In this document: piece by piece, positions 11,887 to 22,787 of the stretch
Position numbering within the stretch: the stretch's first letter is position 1
Layout of the letters: each line of letters begins with the position of its first letter
NCBI GenBank assembly: GCA_023614405.1
Contig: JAJUPC010000235.1
Span: forward strand, 186,001 to 250,000
Length of the DNA stretch: 64,000 bases
Direction: 5' to 3'
Source of the DNA: Avena insularis
Lineage: Eukaryota; Streptophyta; Magnoliopsida; Poales; Poaceae
Notes under the pieces: generated by a model
What the model was told of the DNA's origin: nothing
The model's input: only the letters and a program-made list of their open reading frames with translations
Databases searched by the model: none
Made by a program: the position numbers and the translations under genes

Positions 11887-12385
11887 TGTTGTGGAAATGG
11901 CCACGGCAGTCGCTGCCACTAGCAGCGATTGAGTGTTTCGTGAGGAAGAGTTGGCGGCCATCTGCGGTGCAAGATGGGGGCGGATGCACATGGGTTTACC
12001 CAGGTTCGCCCCCCCGGAGGGTAAAGACCTACTCCTGCTAGATTAGATTATGAGAGAGCGAGTTACAGGGGTGGAGAGCTCGATGGCTAGGCAGCGAGTC
12101 GCTTGAGGGGGTGTATGATGAAACGTAAGTCTCTAGGATACCCTAGGGAGGTTTATATATGAAGCACCTCGCTAGGGTTTACAAGCTATTCCTGAACAAG
12201 ATAAGGATCCGGAGACTTTGACCTAGTCCGACTGGGCTTCTCCTACGCTTCTGGGCTTCTAGTCGCCAGTCGCTGGGCCTTTCCTTCCTTCATAGTCTAG
12301 TTGTCGTCTTTTGGATGCACTCGCAGGCCCTTCGGCCAAATCGGAATGTCCTGCTGGGCATACCCCCTTCGGCATATCCCCATCA
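11887..12385 (-). repeat. Element A 3' LTR (499 bp)
   Basis: In element polarity it starts tgatggggatatgccgaagg and ends ...ccacaaca. It contains a TATA-like tatataaac on the minus strand at about 12151-12160. The pair at 51160-51657 differs at about 25 positions by eye. The left edge abuts a satellite monomer after the duplicated CATGG. Confidence 0.93.
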
Positions 12386-12399
12386 GTAGTCCCCGAGGC
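12386..12399 (-). other. Element A polypurine tract
   Basis: The minus strand reads gcctcggggactac directly before the 3' LTR (tgatgg). This is the usual purine-rich plus-strand primer position, similar to ctcgggggctag in element B. Confidence 0.7.
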
Positions 12400-12709
12400 C
12401 ATCGTTGATGCAGGCGCATGCGTCCTTTTGGCGTTCGGAGTAGGCGAGCCCAATTTGGGCGTCTAGTCGAGTCGGCGATGGACTCCATTAGAACCAAGGA
12501 GAATTTCCCCATGTTCCCACTCGTCGTCTCAATGAATGTCACTGCCACCCAGTCGTCGTCTCAGCGAATGGAAAGACTGGCGGGTGGTGGGTGAACTAAA
12601 GGAGTTGGACCGTCAAACCTGGTCAAACTACCTGTTGGAATTTCCAACGGTAACTACGGCGTAATTTCCGCGAGTAACGGCTACCCCAATTTTGGCGGGT
12701 GGCGTTTCC

Positions 12710-12718
12710 CATATAAGG
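12710..12718 (+). promoter_or_regulatory. TATA box of the antisense gene in element A
   Basis: catataagg lies about 140 bp upstream of the ATG at 12853, inside the element and on the strand opposite to gag-pol. It suggests the antisense gene has its own promoter. Confidence 0.5.
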
Positions 12719-12852
12719 GGAGTGATGGTTCAGCTCCGCAGTCCTTCTTCACATTCTTCATTCTTCCTCATTCGTTCTTCCTTCCTCCAATCTTCCTGCC
12801 TACGTCCTTTCGACTTGTTCTTTTCGCATCGTGCGATTCCACATCCTACCCG

Positions 12853-14381
12853 ATGGCGCCTCCTAAAGGCTCATGGGGGAAATCCAAGTGTACCACGGCC
12901 CGGCTTTGATCTTTCGAAGATGCCTGAGTGCTCCGCAAAGGGGAATTGGCGGGTTCCCCCCTCCTCCGCGACCGAGCCGAAGCCGCGACCCGGCGAGTTC
13001 ATCTGCTTCCCTAGTCATCTTGAGAGGGGTCTGGGATTCCCCACCTCTCTCTTTTTCCGCCGCTTCTGTGCGTATTACGCGATCAAGCCATCGGATCTTG
13101 GTCCGCACAGCATCAAGCAACTGGCGATCTTCGTCGCCTTCTGTGAATGTTACCTTGGCTGCAGGCCGTATTTCCCACTATGGCTGGAGCTCTTCCACGG
13201 CCGCATCGGGTGCGAGGCGTCCAGCGGCTTGATGCTGGCCGCAGGCGGAGTCACGTTTCAACTGAAGCCGAAGGCCAACTTCGTCAAGCTCCTCTTGCCG
13301 AAGAAGGCCGCCAGCGAGTGGAAGAAGAGCTGGTTCTACATCAAGGAAGCCACTCCCTCCGGCGAAGTGGCTCCTCCCGAGTTCGTCGCCGAGAGGAGCG
13401 AGCCTCGTCGGTTGGCACCGAAGAAGCTTCCCAAAGATCAGCGGATGGCCGTCTTGGAAATGATGGACCAGATCCAGAAGCTAAAGGGCCAGGGTTGATT
13501 CCGATCAACCTCTACAACTGTTGGCTCGGGCGGCGCCTGGTTCCGCTGGCGGCTCGACCGCACTGGATGTATGAATACAGCGGGAAGCACGACCCATCTC
13601 GAACCAGCAAAGAGTCATGGGAGGCCGAGGACTATAAGGCCGCCCTGAAGAAGATCACCGACGCAGAGTTCACCAGCGTGGCGGTCGGGGTCGCCCCGTA
13701 CACTCCTGTGAAGAATGAAGCCCCCACAGTAAGTTCTCTTTCCAACTGCTACGTCCATGTCTCAATTTCAGTCTCCTCGCTTGGTGTTTCTGACTCGTGG
13801 TGGTTCTCAGCTTTTTCAGGTGTTGGAGGGCTGGCTCCCTCCGCTTGATGAAGAGGTTCCCCAGGAACTGGAGGAAGACTCCGAGGGGGACCCTTCTGAC
13901 AGCGACGGGGAGGAGGAAGAGGTCCCTCCCCCAGCGCCTGTGGCTCGCAAGACCCGGATGCAGAGACATCGTGAAGTCGAAGCGAGCCGTAGCCTGGACG
14001 AGCACGACGAAGGCGACGAGGTCGCACAGGAGCAAACGTCCCGGCGCACCGCCATGCCGTCGAAGCCCGCACGCCGGCCCAAGTCGCCAGCGAAAAGGCC
14101 CACATCACCAGCCAAGTCGGCGGTGGTGTTCGAGTCGGATGACGATTCTGACGATGAAGGTTCTCCCGAAGTCTCGCACAAGGCCCCAAGGGACGCAATC
14201 CCGACAAAGGGGTTGGAGGGCGAGGACATGGAGGTGGTGGTAGAAGTTCCCCTGGCGGCGATTGCGCCGATGGCCTCGGGGGTTCCAGGCCAAGAAGCGG
14301 CTGAGGCGATGACGTCCAAGTCGCCACAGCCATCAAGGGTGGCCGTGTCAGAGCCGGAGATCCCGGCGACTGCAGCTTCAT
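12853..14381 (+). pseudogene. Element A antisense gene, 5' part (gypsy-type transposon domain, Transposase_28-like)
   Basis: The ATG at 12853 opens MAPPKGSWGKSK. A one-base shift near 12895 leads to RPGFDLSKMPECSAKGNW and then LERGLGFPTSLFFRRF, HSIKQLAIFVAFCECYLG and KSWFYIKEATP. These are hallmarks of the plant 'putative gypsy type transposon' family (PF04195-like). A second shift near 13493 links to PINLYNCWLGRRL. A GT-AG intron follows (13729-13819, gtaagt...ttttcag). The next exon encodes an acidic Ser/Lys-rich, probably disordered region ending in PATAAS, where element B is inserted. The gene continues after 42,055. It lies antisense to pol of A. Its role is unknown; extra antisense ORFs are known in some Tat elements such as Grande. 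Confidence 0.7.
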
Positions 14382-15115
14382 TGTCAGGGGGATGACCCCC
14401 AGGTATCCCAACCGGACAAGAACTAGGCAGTTTGATCGCGTCCGGCTGACCAAGCACAGCCGGACAGGGCAAGACAGGCCGACTACCGTTCGGTAGCCGG
14501 GTCAGCAAGAAGTAGCCGGCTATGGCGACGTAGCCAGACCCAATCAGTGAGACAGGACGACGTGCGTATCAGTGCATGGTACGCCCTATACGATGACAAG
14601 ACTAGCAACCACTCGGCCATACCGAAGACTTTGTGGGGGTGACGCAGGGACAGTGGCCCGATGCCGACGATAGGCTCGCACGGCGTCCACTGTGCCTACA
14701 ACAACCATACTGCTCATACCCCGATAAGACATACCATACCGGACACTATAGATGACCAGCCGGCTAGGACCCGCATGTGGGGCCCGCCAGTCGGATTGGC
14801 CAGTGAGACCGTTGCCTCTCTGCCTATATAAGGAGAGGCAAGGCCTCAGTAGAAAGGGTTGGTCTCATAGCATTTAAGGCAGTAGCTAGCAAATACAGCT
14901 CGAGGAACACTTGTAGTTCGTATATCCCACATAGTCAGATCCGGCAGGAGTAGGGGCTTTACCTCATCACGAGGGCCCCGAACCTGGGTACTTCCTGCGT
15001 CCAGCTACGCTCGCTTGTATCCAATCCCGCCTGCGGACGCCGTCGATAGCTTCCCTGCTAGTCCCTACACCTCTATCTAACCTCTTCAGGTACTGCCGTT
15101 CCCAATACAACGATA
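14382..15115 (+). repeat. Element B 5' LTR (734 bp)
   Basis: Starts tgtcaggggg and ends acaacgata; the 3' copy ends acaacgaca, so the terminal CA has mutated here. TATA box ctatataagg at 14824-14833. High identity to 41317-42049, with most differences in the first 100 bp. Confidence 0.93.
14824..14833 (+). promoter_or_regulatory. TATA box in element B 5' LTR
   Basis: ctatataagg in a GC-rich context, conserved in the 3' LTR at about 41758-41767. This is the expected U3 promoter position. Confidence 0.65.
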
Positions 15116-15135
15116 GTTGGCGCCCACCGTGGGGC
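15116..15135 (+). other. Element B primer-binding region
   Basis: gttggcgcccaccgtggggc directly follows the 5' LTR. The same ggcgcccaccgtgggg follows the 5' LTR of A on the minus strand (51155-51140). This is the tRNA primer-site position. I do not assign the tRNA. Confidence 0.7.
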
Positions 15136-15138
15136 AAG

Positions 15139-17229
15139 ATGGCTTCGATCGGAGTCACGTTCCGCATGGGACCCCGCACTTCAGCCGGTGAGCGCATGGC
15201 CTCCGGCCTGGTGCTCACGCTCGGGAAGTTCGATTGTGTCATCGACAATGCTTCTTGCTTTGCCGGAACCTCCTTCCCGGCGAATGGCGCCGTCCTGCTA
15301 TTCGGCGACCTCCCTGTCTACGTCGCCGCCGTTCTGGAATGTTTCCCCAGGGAAATCGTCTCTGTCGTGGGGCTGCCGCATCCAGGCGGTGGCGCCTCTG
15401 TCGCACCCTGCGACATGGAGGTCATGATGGCCGGCTCTAGCTCTCACCCCCGCCAGCCGTGGGAGCGAGGCGCGGACGAGGTTGGGACCTCTGCCCCTCC
15501 GCAGCCTCGGAACCCGGTGGAGGATGCCATCGATCGGCTCTAGACGCCGGTCAACCTCGGGGACAAACCGGAGGAAAAGGAGGCCAACTTCGCCATGGAG
15601 AGACAGATCCTCCTCCAGGAGGCCATGGAGCTAGCGGCAGCCCGCAAGCAACTCGAGATCACCCGGCGCAAGTACGACCACGCGCACGGCTTCACTCCGG
15701 CTACTGTGGAGCCGAGCCGGCGGGGCCAGGTGCGGCGCCGGGGTGGCGAGCTAGGCGATAGAATGGAAAAGGACGGGGATCTGGATCCCGCACCTGTCCT
15801 CATCCGGCCCACCTATAGCACGCCCATCAAGAACCTGCGCGCAGCATGTGCCGCGGCAGAGGAGCTGTCCAGTCTGGAAGGTGAGGAGCGAGCCCGCCAG
15901 CATGCTCGCGTGCAGGAGCTCCTCCGCATCGCGGACGAGCAGGCCGACGCCAACCGGCAGATGCAGGAGGACCCCAGCTACTCTAGAGGGAGCAAGCTGC
16001 CTACCAACAGCAGGGGCGCACCGCGTGACACCCAGCAGGCGTCCTCCCCTTAGCCGGCTAAGGCCCGCAGCAGGCGTCGAAGCTCTGGCAACAGGGGCCA
16101 ACCACGCCAGGAGCAGACGGTGAACAGCAACCCGCCGCCTCCCCCTCCACCAACCGGAGCGCCCAGACCAGCCCGATCCTGTCTCTCGGGCCTGGTGGGA
16201 GCGCCCAACCCGGATTGTCCGGATGCCCGTGACCGCATCGAGCTCCTCGCTCAAGCGCGTGTCACGGAGGAGGAAGATTCTGCTGGCCCGGTTTGTTTCG
16301 GACCCCGCATCCGGAACGAGCCGTTTCCGGATAAATTCTCCCTACCCAGGGACACCCCCAAGTACGACAACAGCATGAAGCCGGAAGACTGGTTGACCGA
16401 CTATGCTACAGCAGTCAGCATCGCCCATGGGAACAAGCGCACAGCCGTGCGCTACGTCCCCCTCATGCTAACCGGATCGGCAAGGACATGGCTCAATAGC
16501 CTTGCGCCCAACAGCATCAACACTTGGCCTGACTTTGAGAAGGTGTTCGTCCGCAACTTCAACGGCACGTACAAATGTCCAGGGCGCCCGCGTGACCTGG
16601 CCTTGTGCGTCCAGGGTGACCACGAGACCGACCGCGAGTACCTCGCCAAGTGGACGGAGCTGCACAACACCTGCGAGGGCATCCTGGAGAGCCAAGCCAT
16701 CAGTTTCTTCATCGAGGGTTGCCGAGAAGGCACCATGCCTCGCCACTGGCTGCTGTGTGACAAGCCGAAAACCATGGCGGAGCTCATGACGGTTGCGGAC
16801 CAGTACGCCACGGCGGATGCCACCATGAAGAAGCCCGTCCGAGTAAATGCCGACGGGCGTCCGACTCCTACGGAGCCGGCGCGTGACCGTCCAAGCAATC
16901 CGGCTGGCGAAGCCGGATCCTCCAGGCGCCCCGGCGGCGACAACCGGTTCCACGGGGACCGCCAGGCCGGACAACAGAAGCCTCGCTACCACGCGCGGCA
17001 GGTCAATGCCGTGGAAGGTGTGCCCGATGCACCGGCTAACGACGCAAGGAGGCAGAAGCCACGGCTCACCTTCGACCAGATGTTTGACGGCCCGTGCAAG
17101 TGGCATAGCGGTCCCTTCAAACCGGGTACGCACACCACCCGGAATTGTAGCTGGACCCGCCAGCTAAAGGACCAGGCAACCAGCCTCGTCTCCCCCTCCC
17201 CCTCCAGGTGGACCTCCACCACCGGCTAG
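15139..17229 (+). pseudogene. gag: Element B gag polyprotein, interrupted by stops
   Basis: The frame starting MASIGVTFRMGPRTSAGERM at 15139 stays in register to 17229 but has TAG stops at 15541 and 16051. The N-terminal part is unique, with a Glu/Arg-rich coiled-coil-like stretch (EAMELAAARKQLEITRRKY). The C-terminal half holds a Retrotrans_gag-type domain (DNSMKPEDWLTDYATAVSI, LTGSARTWLNSLAPNSI, FEKVFVRNFNGTYKCPGRP). A CCHC-like finger with unusual spacing, C-x2-H...H-x4-C (CKWH...HTTRNC), lies near 17096-17150. Gag would form the particle and bind RNA. The frame to the protease changes by one after 17190. Confidence 0.85.
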
Positions 17230-17239
17230 GGGGGCCGGC

Positions 17240-18109
17240 GATAATGGTAATGGCGGAAACAGCGGCAACAACAACAACGGCTACCCACAGCCGCACGCCG
17301 CCTACCACATCTTCGAGACGGAGCAGGACGACAAGCACAGCCGCAGGCGACGCTCCAAGGAGGTCAATGCCATCGTCTCCCCGGTCCCTCAGTACCTGAA
17401 CTGGTCAGAAACCCCCATCACCTGGAGCCGTGCAGACCAGCCGGAGCAGCTGCCGACTCCTGGGGGCTACGCCATGGTGCTCGACCCCCTCATTGTCTCC
17501 AACGCGTGTACCTGCCGATTCTCGCGCGTCCTCATCGACGGAGGCAACAGCCTCAACCTCCTCTACCAGTCCTTGCTGGAGAAGCTGGGCATTCATGAAA
17601 GCGACCTGCGCCCGACTACCACAATGTTCCACGGCGTACTGCCGGGGCCAGCATGCGCCCCGCTGGGGAAAATCCAGCTGGACGTCATCTTCGGGACCGA
17701 GGAGAACTTCTGCCGCGAACCAATCTGGTTCGAGGTGGTAAACCTAACGATCTCCTATCATGCTCTCCTCGGGCGCCCCGCCCTTGCCAAGTTCATGGCC
17801 GTCCCCCACTACGCGTACCTCAAGACGAAGATGCCGGGACCCCACGACGTGATCATCGTCACCGGCTGCTTCAGACGGTCGATGGAGTGCGCCTCAGGTG
17901 GTTCCAAACTGGCAGAGGCCCTCATCATAGACAAAGAAAAGCGCGTGATCATGCGCAATGTGGCCATGGCCCAGCAGGACATGCCGGCTAGCAGTAAACC
18001 GGCTGGAGAAGGAACTTTCCAGCCGGCAAAGGAGACAAAGAGGATTCTGCTCGACCCCTCCGACCCGACTAAGTTCGTCACCATTGGTGCCGGCTTGGAC
18101 AGCAAATAG
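17240..18109 (+). pseudogene. pol: Element B aspartic protease region
   Basis: The frame shifts relative to gag and reads VNAIVSPVPQYLNWSETPIT and then a retropepsin-like active site, VLIDGGNSLNLLY, at about 17527-17566. This lineage commonly has D-G-G in place of D-T/S-G. Conserved family blocks FHGVLPGPACAPLGKIQL, YHALLGRPALAKFMAVPHY and MPGPHDVIIV follow. It would cleave the Gag-Pol precursor. The frame closes at TAG 18109, just before the RT linker FLRENRDIFAW. It overlaps gag in a different frame, so expression would have needed a frameshift, or the shift is decay. Confidence 0.8.
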
Positions 18110-18798
18110 GAAGGCGCGCTCGTAGACTTCCTCCGTGAGAATCGGGACATCTTCGCATGGTCCCCCAAGGACATGCCGGGTGTGCCGAGGGAGTTCACCG
18201 AGCACTCACTTCATGTGCGTCCGGATGCCAAGCCGGTCAAGCAACCTCTATGCCGGTTCGCAGAGGAGAAGAGGAAGATAATTGGTGACGAGATCACCGT
18301 CTCCTTGCAGTCGAGTTCATCATGGAAGTGTACCACCCGGACTGGTTGGCAAACCCAGTCCTGGTGCTGAAGAAGAACAAGACCTGGCGCATGTGTATCG
18401 ACTACACCAGCCTGAACAAGGCGTGCCCAAAAGACCCCTTCGCCTTGCCCCGTATCGATCAAGTCATCGATTCCACGGCCGGCTGTGATTTGTTTGTCTT
18501 TTCTAGATTGCTATTCCGGGTACAATCAGATCCGGCTAAACCCAGTGATCAGATTAAGACATCATTTATCACCCCCTACGGGGCTTTCTGCTACGTAACC
18601 ATGCCTTTCGGTCTAAAGAATGTAGGCGCTACCTACCAACGCTGCATGCAGAAGTGCTTGCACTCATAGATAGGCCGAAACGTGCATGCTTATGTGGACG
18701 ATGTGGTCATCAAGACCAAGGAGAAGCGCACCCTCCTCGAGGATCTAGGAGAAACATTCGGCAACCTCCGCCGATGCGGATGAAGTGAACCCGGAGAA
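18110..18798 (+). pseudogene. pol: Element B reverse transcriptase, degenerate
   Basis: Recognisable RT blocks: MPGVPREFTEHSLHVRPDAK, NPVLVLKKNKTWRMCIDYTS, LPRIDQVIDSTAGC, FITPYGAFCYVTMPFGLKNV and catalytic YVDD at 18691-18702. The block that normally reads LCFLDAYSGYNQI is scrambled (LFVFSRLLFRVQ near 18495-18530). There is a frameshift near 18290-18320 and a TAG at 18667. It cannot make a full enzyme. The order and sequence match RT of Ty3/gypsy Tat elements. Confidence 0.85.
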
Positions 18799-19461
18799 GT
18801 GCGTCTTGGGTACCATCGATCGACTACCGGTTTCCTCGTATCACAACAAGGTATCGAGGCGAATCCGAAGAAGATTGTGGCCATCGAGAGGATGCACGCC
18901 CTAGGAACCTGCTTGGGGTCAGAAGTTCACGGATGCTGGCCTCCTCGATCGCTTCGTCAGCCGGATGGGGAGAAGGCACTCCCGTTGTACCAGCTGATGA
19001 AGAAGACGGACAAGTTCTCCTGGACTGTGCAAGCCGACACCACATTTCATGACCTCAAGCGCATGCTATCCACAACACCGGTTCTAGCCACGCCGGCTAG
19101 CAAGGGGCCGATGTTGCTCTATATAGCAGCCATCAGCCGGGTCGTCAGCGTCGTCCTGGTGGTGGAGCGCCCCGAGGAAGGTAAGGCTCAGCCGGTTCAG
19201 AGGCCCGTCTACTACCTCAGCGAGGTTCTCTTCCTCTCCAAGCAGAACTACCCCCACTACCAGAAGATGTGCTACGGCGTGTACCTAGCATGCAAGAAGC
19301 TCAAGCACTACTTCCAGGAGCATCCGATTAAGGTCGTGTGCACTGCACTCCTTTCGAAAATCATCGGCAACAAAGACGCCACCGGTCGAGTCGCCAAATG
19401 GGCCATCGACCTCGCCGCCTACTCCATCCAGTACGAGCCCCGGCTCACGATCAAGTCGTAG
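18799..19461 (+). pseudogene. pol: Element B RNase H (RT-linked) region
   Basis: Starts within the RT thumb (GIEANPKKIVAIERM) and continues through EKALPLYQLMKKTDKFSW, PMLLYIAAISRVVSVVLVVE, PVYYLSEVLF, QNYPHYQKMCYGVYLACKKL and GRVAKWAIDLAAYSIQYEPR. These are the RT_RNaseH-type blocks. The connection region around 18900-18960 is scrambled. The frame ends at TAG 19459-19461, just before the second RNase H domain, where related elements read through with QALADF (CAG to TAG). Confidence 0.8.
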
Positions 19462-19497
19462 GCATTGGCGGACTTCCTCGTCGACTGGGCGGAGACC

Positions 19498-20208
19498 TAG
19501 TATCTCCCACCGGTTCCGGATTTGGACCACTGGAAGATGCACTTCAACGGGTCGAAGATGCTTGGGGGCTTGGGAGCCGGCATCGTGCTCACCTCGCCCA
19601 AGGGAGATCGGCTGGAGTACGTGCTGCAGATCCACTTCAAGGCCTCCAACAATGTAGCCGAATATGAGGCACTGGCGCACGGGCTCCGGCTGGCCAAGGA
19701 GATCGGTGTCAACCGGATCCTATGCTTCGGTGATTTGGATCTGGTGGTGCAGCAAGTATCCGGAGAATGGGACGCTAGAGATGCAAACATGGCCCTCTAC
19801 CGATTCCACATCCATAAGCTCAGCGCCTCCTTCGACGGGTGCAAATTTCACCATGTCCCTCGCGTCAACAACGAAGCAGCCGATTTGCTCTCCAAGATCG
19901 GATCCACCAGGCAGGCGATCCCACCAGGGGTCTCCTTGGAGCACCTGCGCAAGCCGTCCATCAACCCGTCACTAGAATCGGACTCCATCGTGCAGGCGGG
20001 AGTGTTTGGTGGCGGAGCAGCGAAGCGGGCAGCAGAACCACCAAAGAAGAAGACCCGCACCAATTCCGGCAAGGCAGTGCCCTCTGGCTCTCAAGACCCG
20101 GGGGCTGCCGGTGTATCAAACAGCTCGGGGGCTTCCGTCCCGGGTACGCCACCCGGACGACCCCCCGACATCTGTCAACCGGAGGACATGAGCGTTCTCG
20201 TCATTTGA
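19498..20208 (+). pseudogene. pol: Element B second RNase H domain (Tat-lineage extra domain)
   Basis: Blocks typical of RVT_3-type RNase H: HFNGSKMLGGLGAGIVLTSP, NNVAEYEALAHGLRLAKEIG, GDLDLVVQQVSGEW and VNNEAADLLSKIGSTRQ. A second RNase H after the RT-linked one is a known mark of Tat elements. The first catalytic Asp (HFDGSK in element A) is Asn here at 19546-19548, and GDSD is GDLD, so the copy looks catalytically dead as well as being frame-disrupted upstream. The domain is followed by a variable Lys/Pro-rich linker before integrase. Confidence 0.85.
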
Positions 20209-20211
20209 GAA

Positions 20212-21486
20212 GTGCCATCCTGGGCACAACCCTTCATGAACTACATCGCCAATGGAGAACTTCCGGATGACAAGGTGGAAGCCAGGCAAATCCGGCACCG
20301 CACGCACACGTACACCATCATAAACGGCGAGCTGTACAAGCGCAGCGTATCCGGTATCTTCCAAAGATGTGTTGATGTGGACACGGGCTACCGGCTACTC
20401 AAGGACATCCACCAGGGCGAGTGCGGGCATCATGCTTTGTGAAGGGCGATAGTCGCCAAGGCGTTCCGCCATGGTTTCTATTGGCCCACCGCCCTCGAGG
20501 ACGCTGAGCAGATAGTCCGCACGTGCAATGGATGCCAGCGCTTCGGGTAGCTCAGACACATGCCAACTTTGGTGCTCAAGACCATACCGATCACCTGGCC
20601 CTTCGCAGTTTGGGGCCTCGACATGTTCGGCCCCTTCAAGCGAGCACGCGCGGGCATGACCCACCTGCTGGTAGCGGTGGACAAGTTCACAAAGTGGATC
20701 AAGGCCAAGCCTATCCGAAAGCTGGATGGGGCGACATTCGTTACCTTCTTCACCGACATCATCAACCGCTTCGGCTACCCCAACAACATCATCACCGACA
20801 ACGGCACGAACTTCGCCAAGGGGGCCTTCGCCCGGTTCTGCAGCAACAAGGGAATCCGGCTAGAACTTGCCTCTGTCGCGCACCCGCAATCCAACGGGCA
20901 AGTAGAGAGGGCAAACGGCTTGGTGCTAGCCGGCATCAAGCCACGCCTCATCGAGCCCTTAGAGCGGTCACCCGGATGTTGGATCAAAGAACTTCTGGCT
21001 GTGCTATGGAGCCTCCGCACCACGCCGAATAGGTCAACTGGCTACACGCTGTTCTTCCTGGTCTATGGATCGGAAGCCGTCCTCTCCGCCGACATCGAGT
21101 TCGACTCCCCACGCAAGCTCCTGTATGATGAAAAAGCCAACCAGGAGGCGCGGGAGGACGGAGTGGACCTCCTGGAGGAAGCCTGCGAGCTGGCCCTGTC
21201 CAGATCAGCCCTGTACGAGCAGCAACTACGTCGCTACCATTCAAGCCGGATCCGCCTAGTCACATTCCGCGAGGGCGACCTGGTTCTCCGGCTGGTGCAA
21301 GACACGAAGGGCATGCACAAGCTGTCGCCACCCTGGGAGGGCCCCTTCATCATCAGCCGGGCGCTGCCCAATGACTCCTACTACCTCATCGACGCGCAAC
21401 AGCCACGCAAGAACAAGATGGACAAATCAGACGAGGAGACCGAGCGTCCCTGGAACGCGGCCCTGCTACGCCCATTTTACACCTAG
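20212..21486 (+). pseudogene. pol: Element B integrase
   Basis: The H2C2 zinc-binding part (GECGHH...CNGCQRFG) is cut by TGA at 20440 and TAG at 20548. The catalytic core is open from 20560 to 21486. The DDE acids are visible in VWGLDMFGPF, IITDNGTNFAKG and HPQSNGQVERANG. The C-terminus has the usual GDLVLRLVQDTKGMHKLSPP, WEGPFIISRALPNDSYYLID and a WNAALLRPFYT end. There is no chromodomain. It would insert cDNA into the genome. This is the best preserved gene of element B. Confidence 0.9.
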
Positions 21487-22787
21487 TCGCCAGGCAGCGT
21501 ATGTATCCCGAAAACCCCATGAATGAAAATGCGGACCCCTACGAGAATCTCGGGGGCTCCTTGCTAGAAATGTGTGTACATATGTTTTCCGGTTCAAATT
21601 TTCCGGCTCCGGCAACCCCTACCCGGGGGCTCGCCGGCTGGCCCGGCCTGCTAAGTCAACAAACCGGCTGAGTAGTGTGTGACGATGTCAGAGGCCCACT
21701 CTACGTCTTAGCTACAAACCGCAACCCGGCTGTTCGGCTAGCAAGAGCAAAAGCCCGAGGCATCCCACATGGAAAACGGGGAGGGGACGCAACAGACCAG
21801 GCGTTCCGGCCTTGCAACTAGCTCAAACCAATCTGGCTACTAAGCCGTTAGTATCGTGCGCAATGTACTGTCAGCTCCCTCCGATTCCGACTGCAGACCG
21901 CAACCCGGCTGCCCGGCAAGGACGCAACAAAAACAACATAGCACACGGGAAAGCGACTAAGTGTCTAGAGAGGCACATGCCAGTTTTCGAAAAAAACAAG
22001 CCGTTTTCCGGCTACAATTTGGCAGACTAACCTACTAACCTATGAGGACATGTGTGTATGTGTATGTACATTCTTGTCCGACTACCTTGAGTCGGAATTC
22101 AGGAAAAGGGAAGAAGATTCAAAGTCCTTGCCTTCATCAAGCACTCCGAGTCTCGGGGGCTACACCCACTGGGTGCGCTCGCGCGCCCCCAGTGGAATCT
22201 TGTAGTTCCTGATCGGCTAAGGGCGTTTAGCCGGCCGTTCGGAGCCCAGGTGAGGGCAAGGGCAGGAGCAAGAGAAGACAAGAAAGATTCGAAGCACCTG
22301 GCTATGCCAGCTACTCCGAATCTCGGGGGCTACACCCAGTGGGTGCGCTCGCGCGCCCCCACTGGAATGTTAGTTCCTCCGGCTGAAGGCATTCAACCGG
22401 CGAAAGCAACCGACTAGGATGAGGCCAATCGGATAAAGTTAGAAGACTTGGGAAAATTAAGGAAGATTCGAAGCACCTGGCTACGCCATCTACTCCGAAT
22501 CTCAGGGGCTACACCCAGTGGGTGCGCTGGAGCGCCCCCACTGGAGGTGTAGTTCCTCCGGCTAAAAGTGTGTAGCCAGACGAAGTTAGCCGGATGAAGT
22601 TAGCTGGCAAAATAACGAAAGAAAATTCAAGGCACAAGTTAAGGGAGACTCAAGAGTTCAACATTAACAAGCAAAAGAGAGACGAAGCTCCCATAAGTTA
22701 CCCGACATCAGAGACAGCCGGTATAGATAGACAAGTTTCACGCATATCTAAGACAAGACAAATACACCCAGCATCCCAGGGCAGCGA
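21487..22787. other. Element B spacer between converging genes
   Basis: Non-coding sequence between the end of integrase and the minus-strand antisense gene. 21487-22090 is GC-rich with several ccggct repeats and one 'ctcgggggctcc'. 22090-22570 holds the three hairpin repeats listed separately. 22570-22787 is A-rich. No conserved open frame is seen. Confidence 0.6.
22095..22570. repeat. Three tandem 170-180 bp repeats with covarying hairpins
   Basis: Each unit has 'gaagattcnaag', 'actccgaatctcgggggcta' and then a hairpin followed by 'tagttcctc/ctgatcggct'. The hairpins lie at 22166-22195, 22336-22365 and 22515-22544. Copy 1 pairs ccactggg with cccagtgg. Copies 2 and 3 pair ccagtggg with cccactgg, so both arms changed together. 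Copy 3 also changes its inner stem to gcgct-gg-agcgc. The position between two converging transcription units suggests a 3'-end or transcription-separating role, which is inference. Confidence 0.8.
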
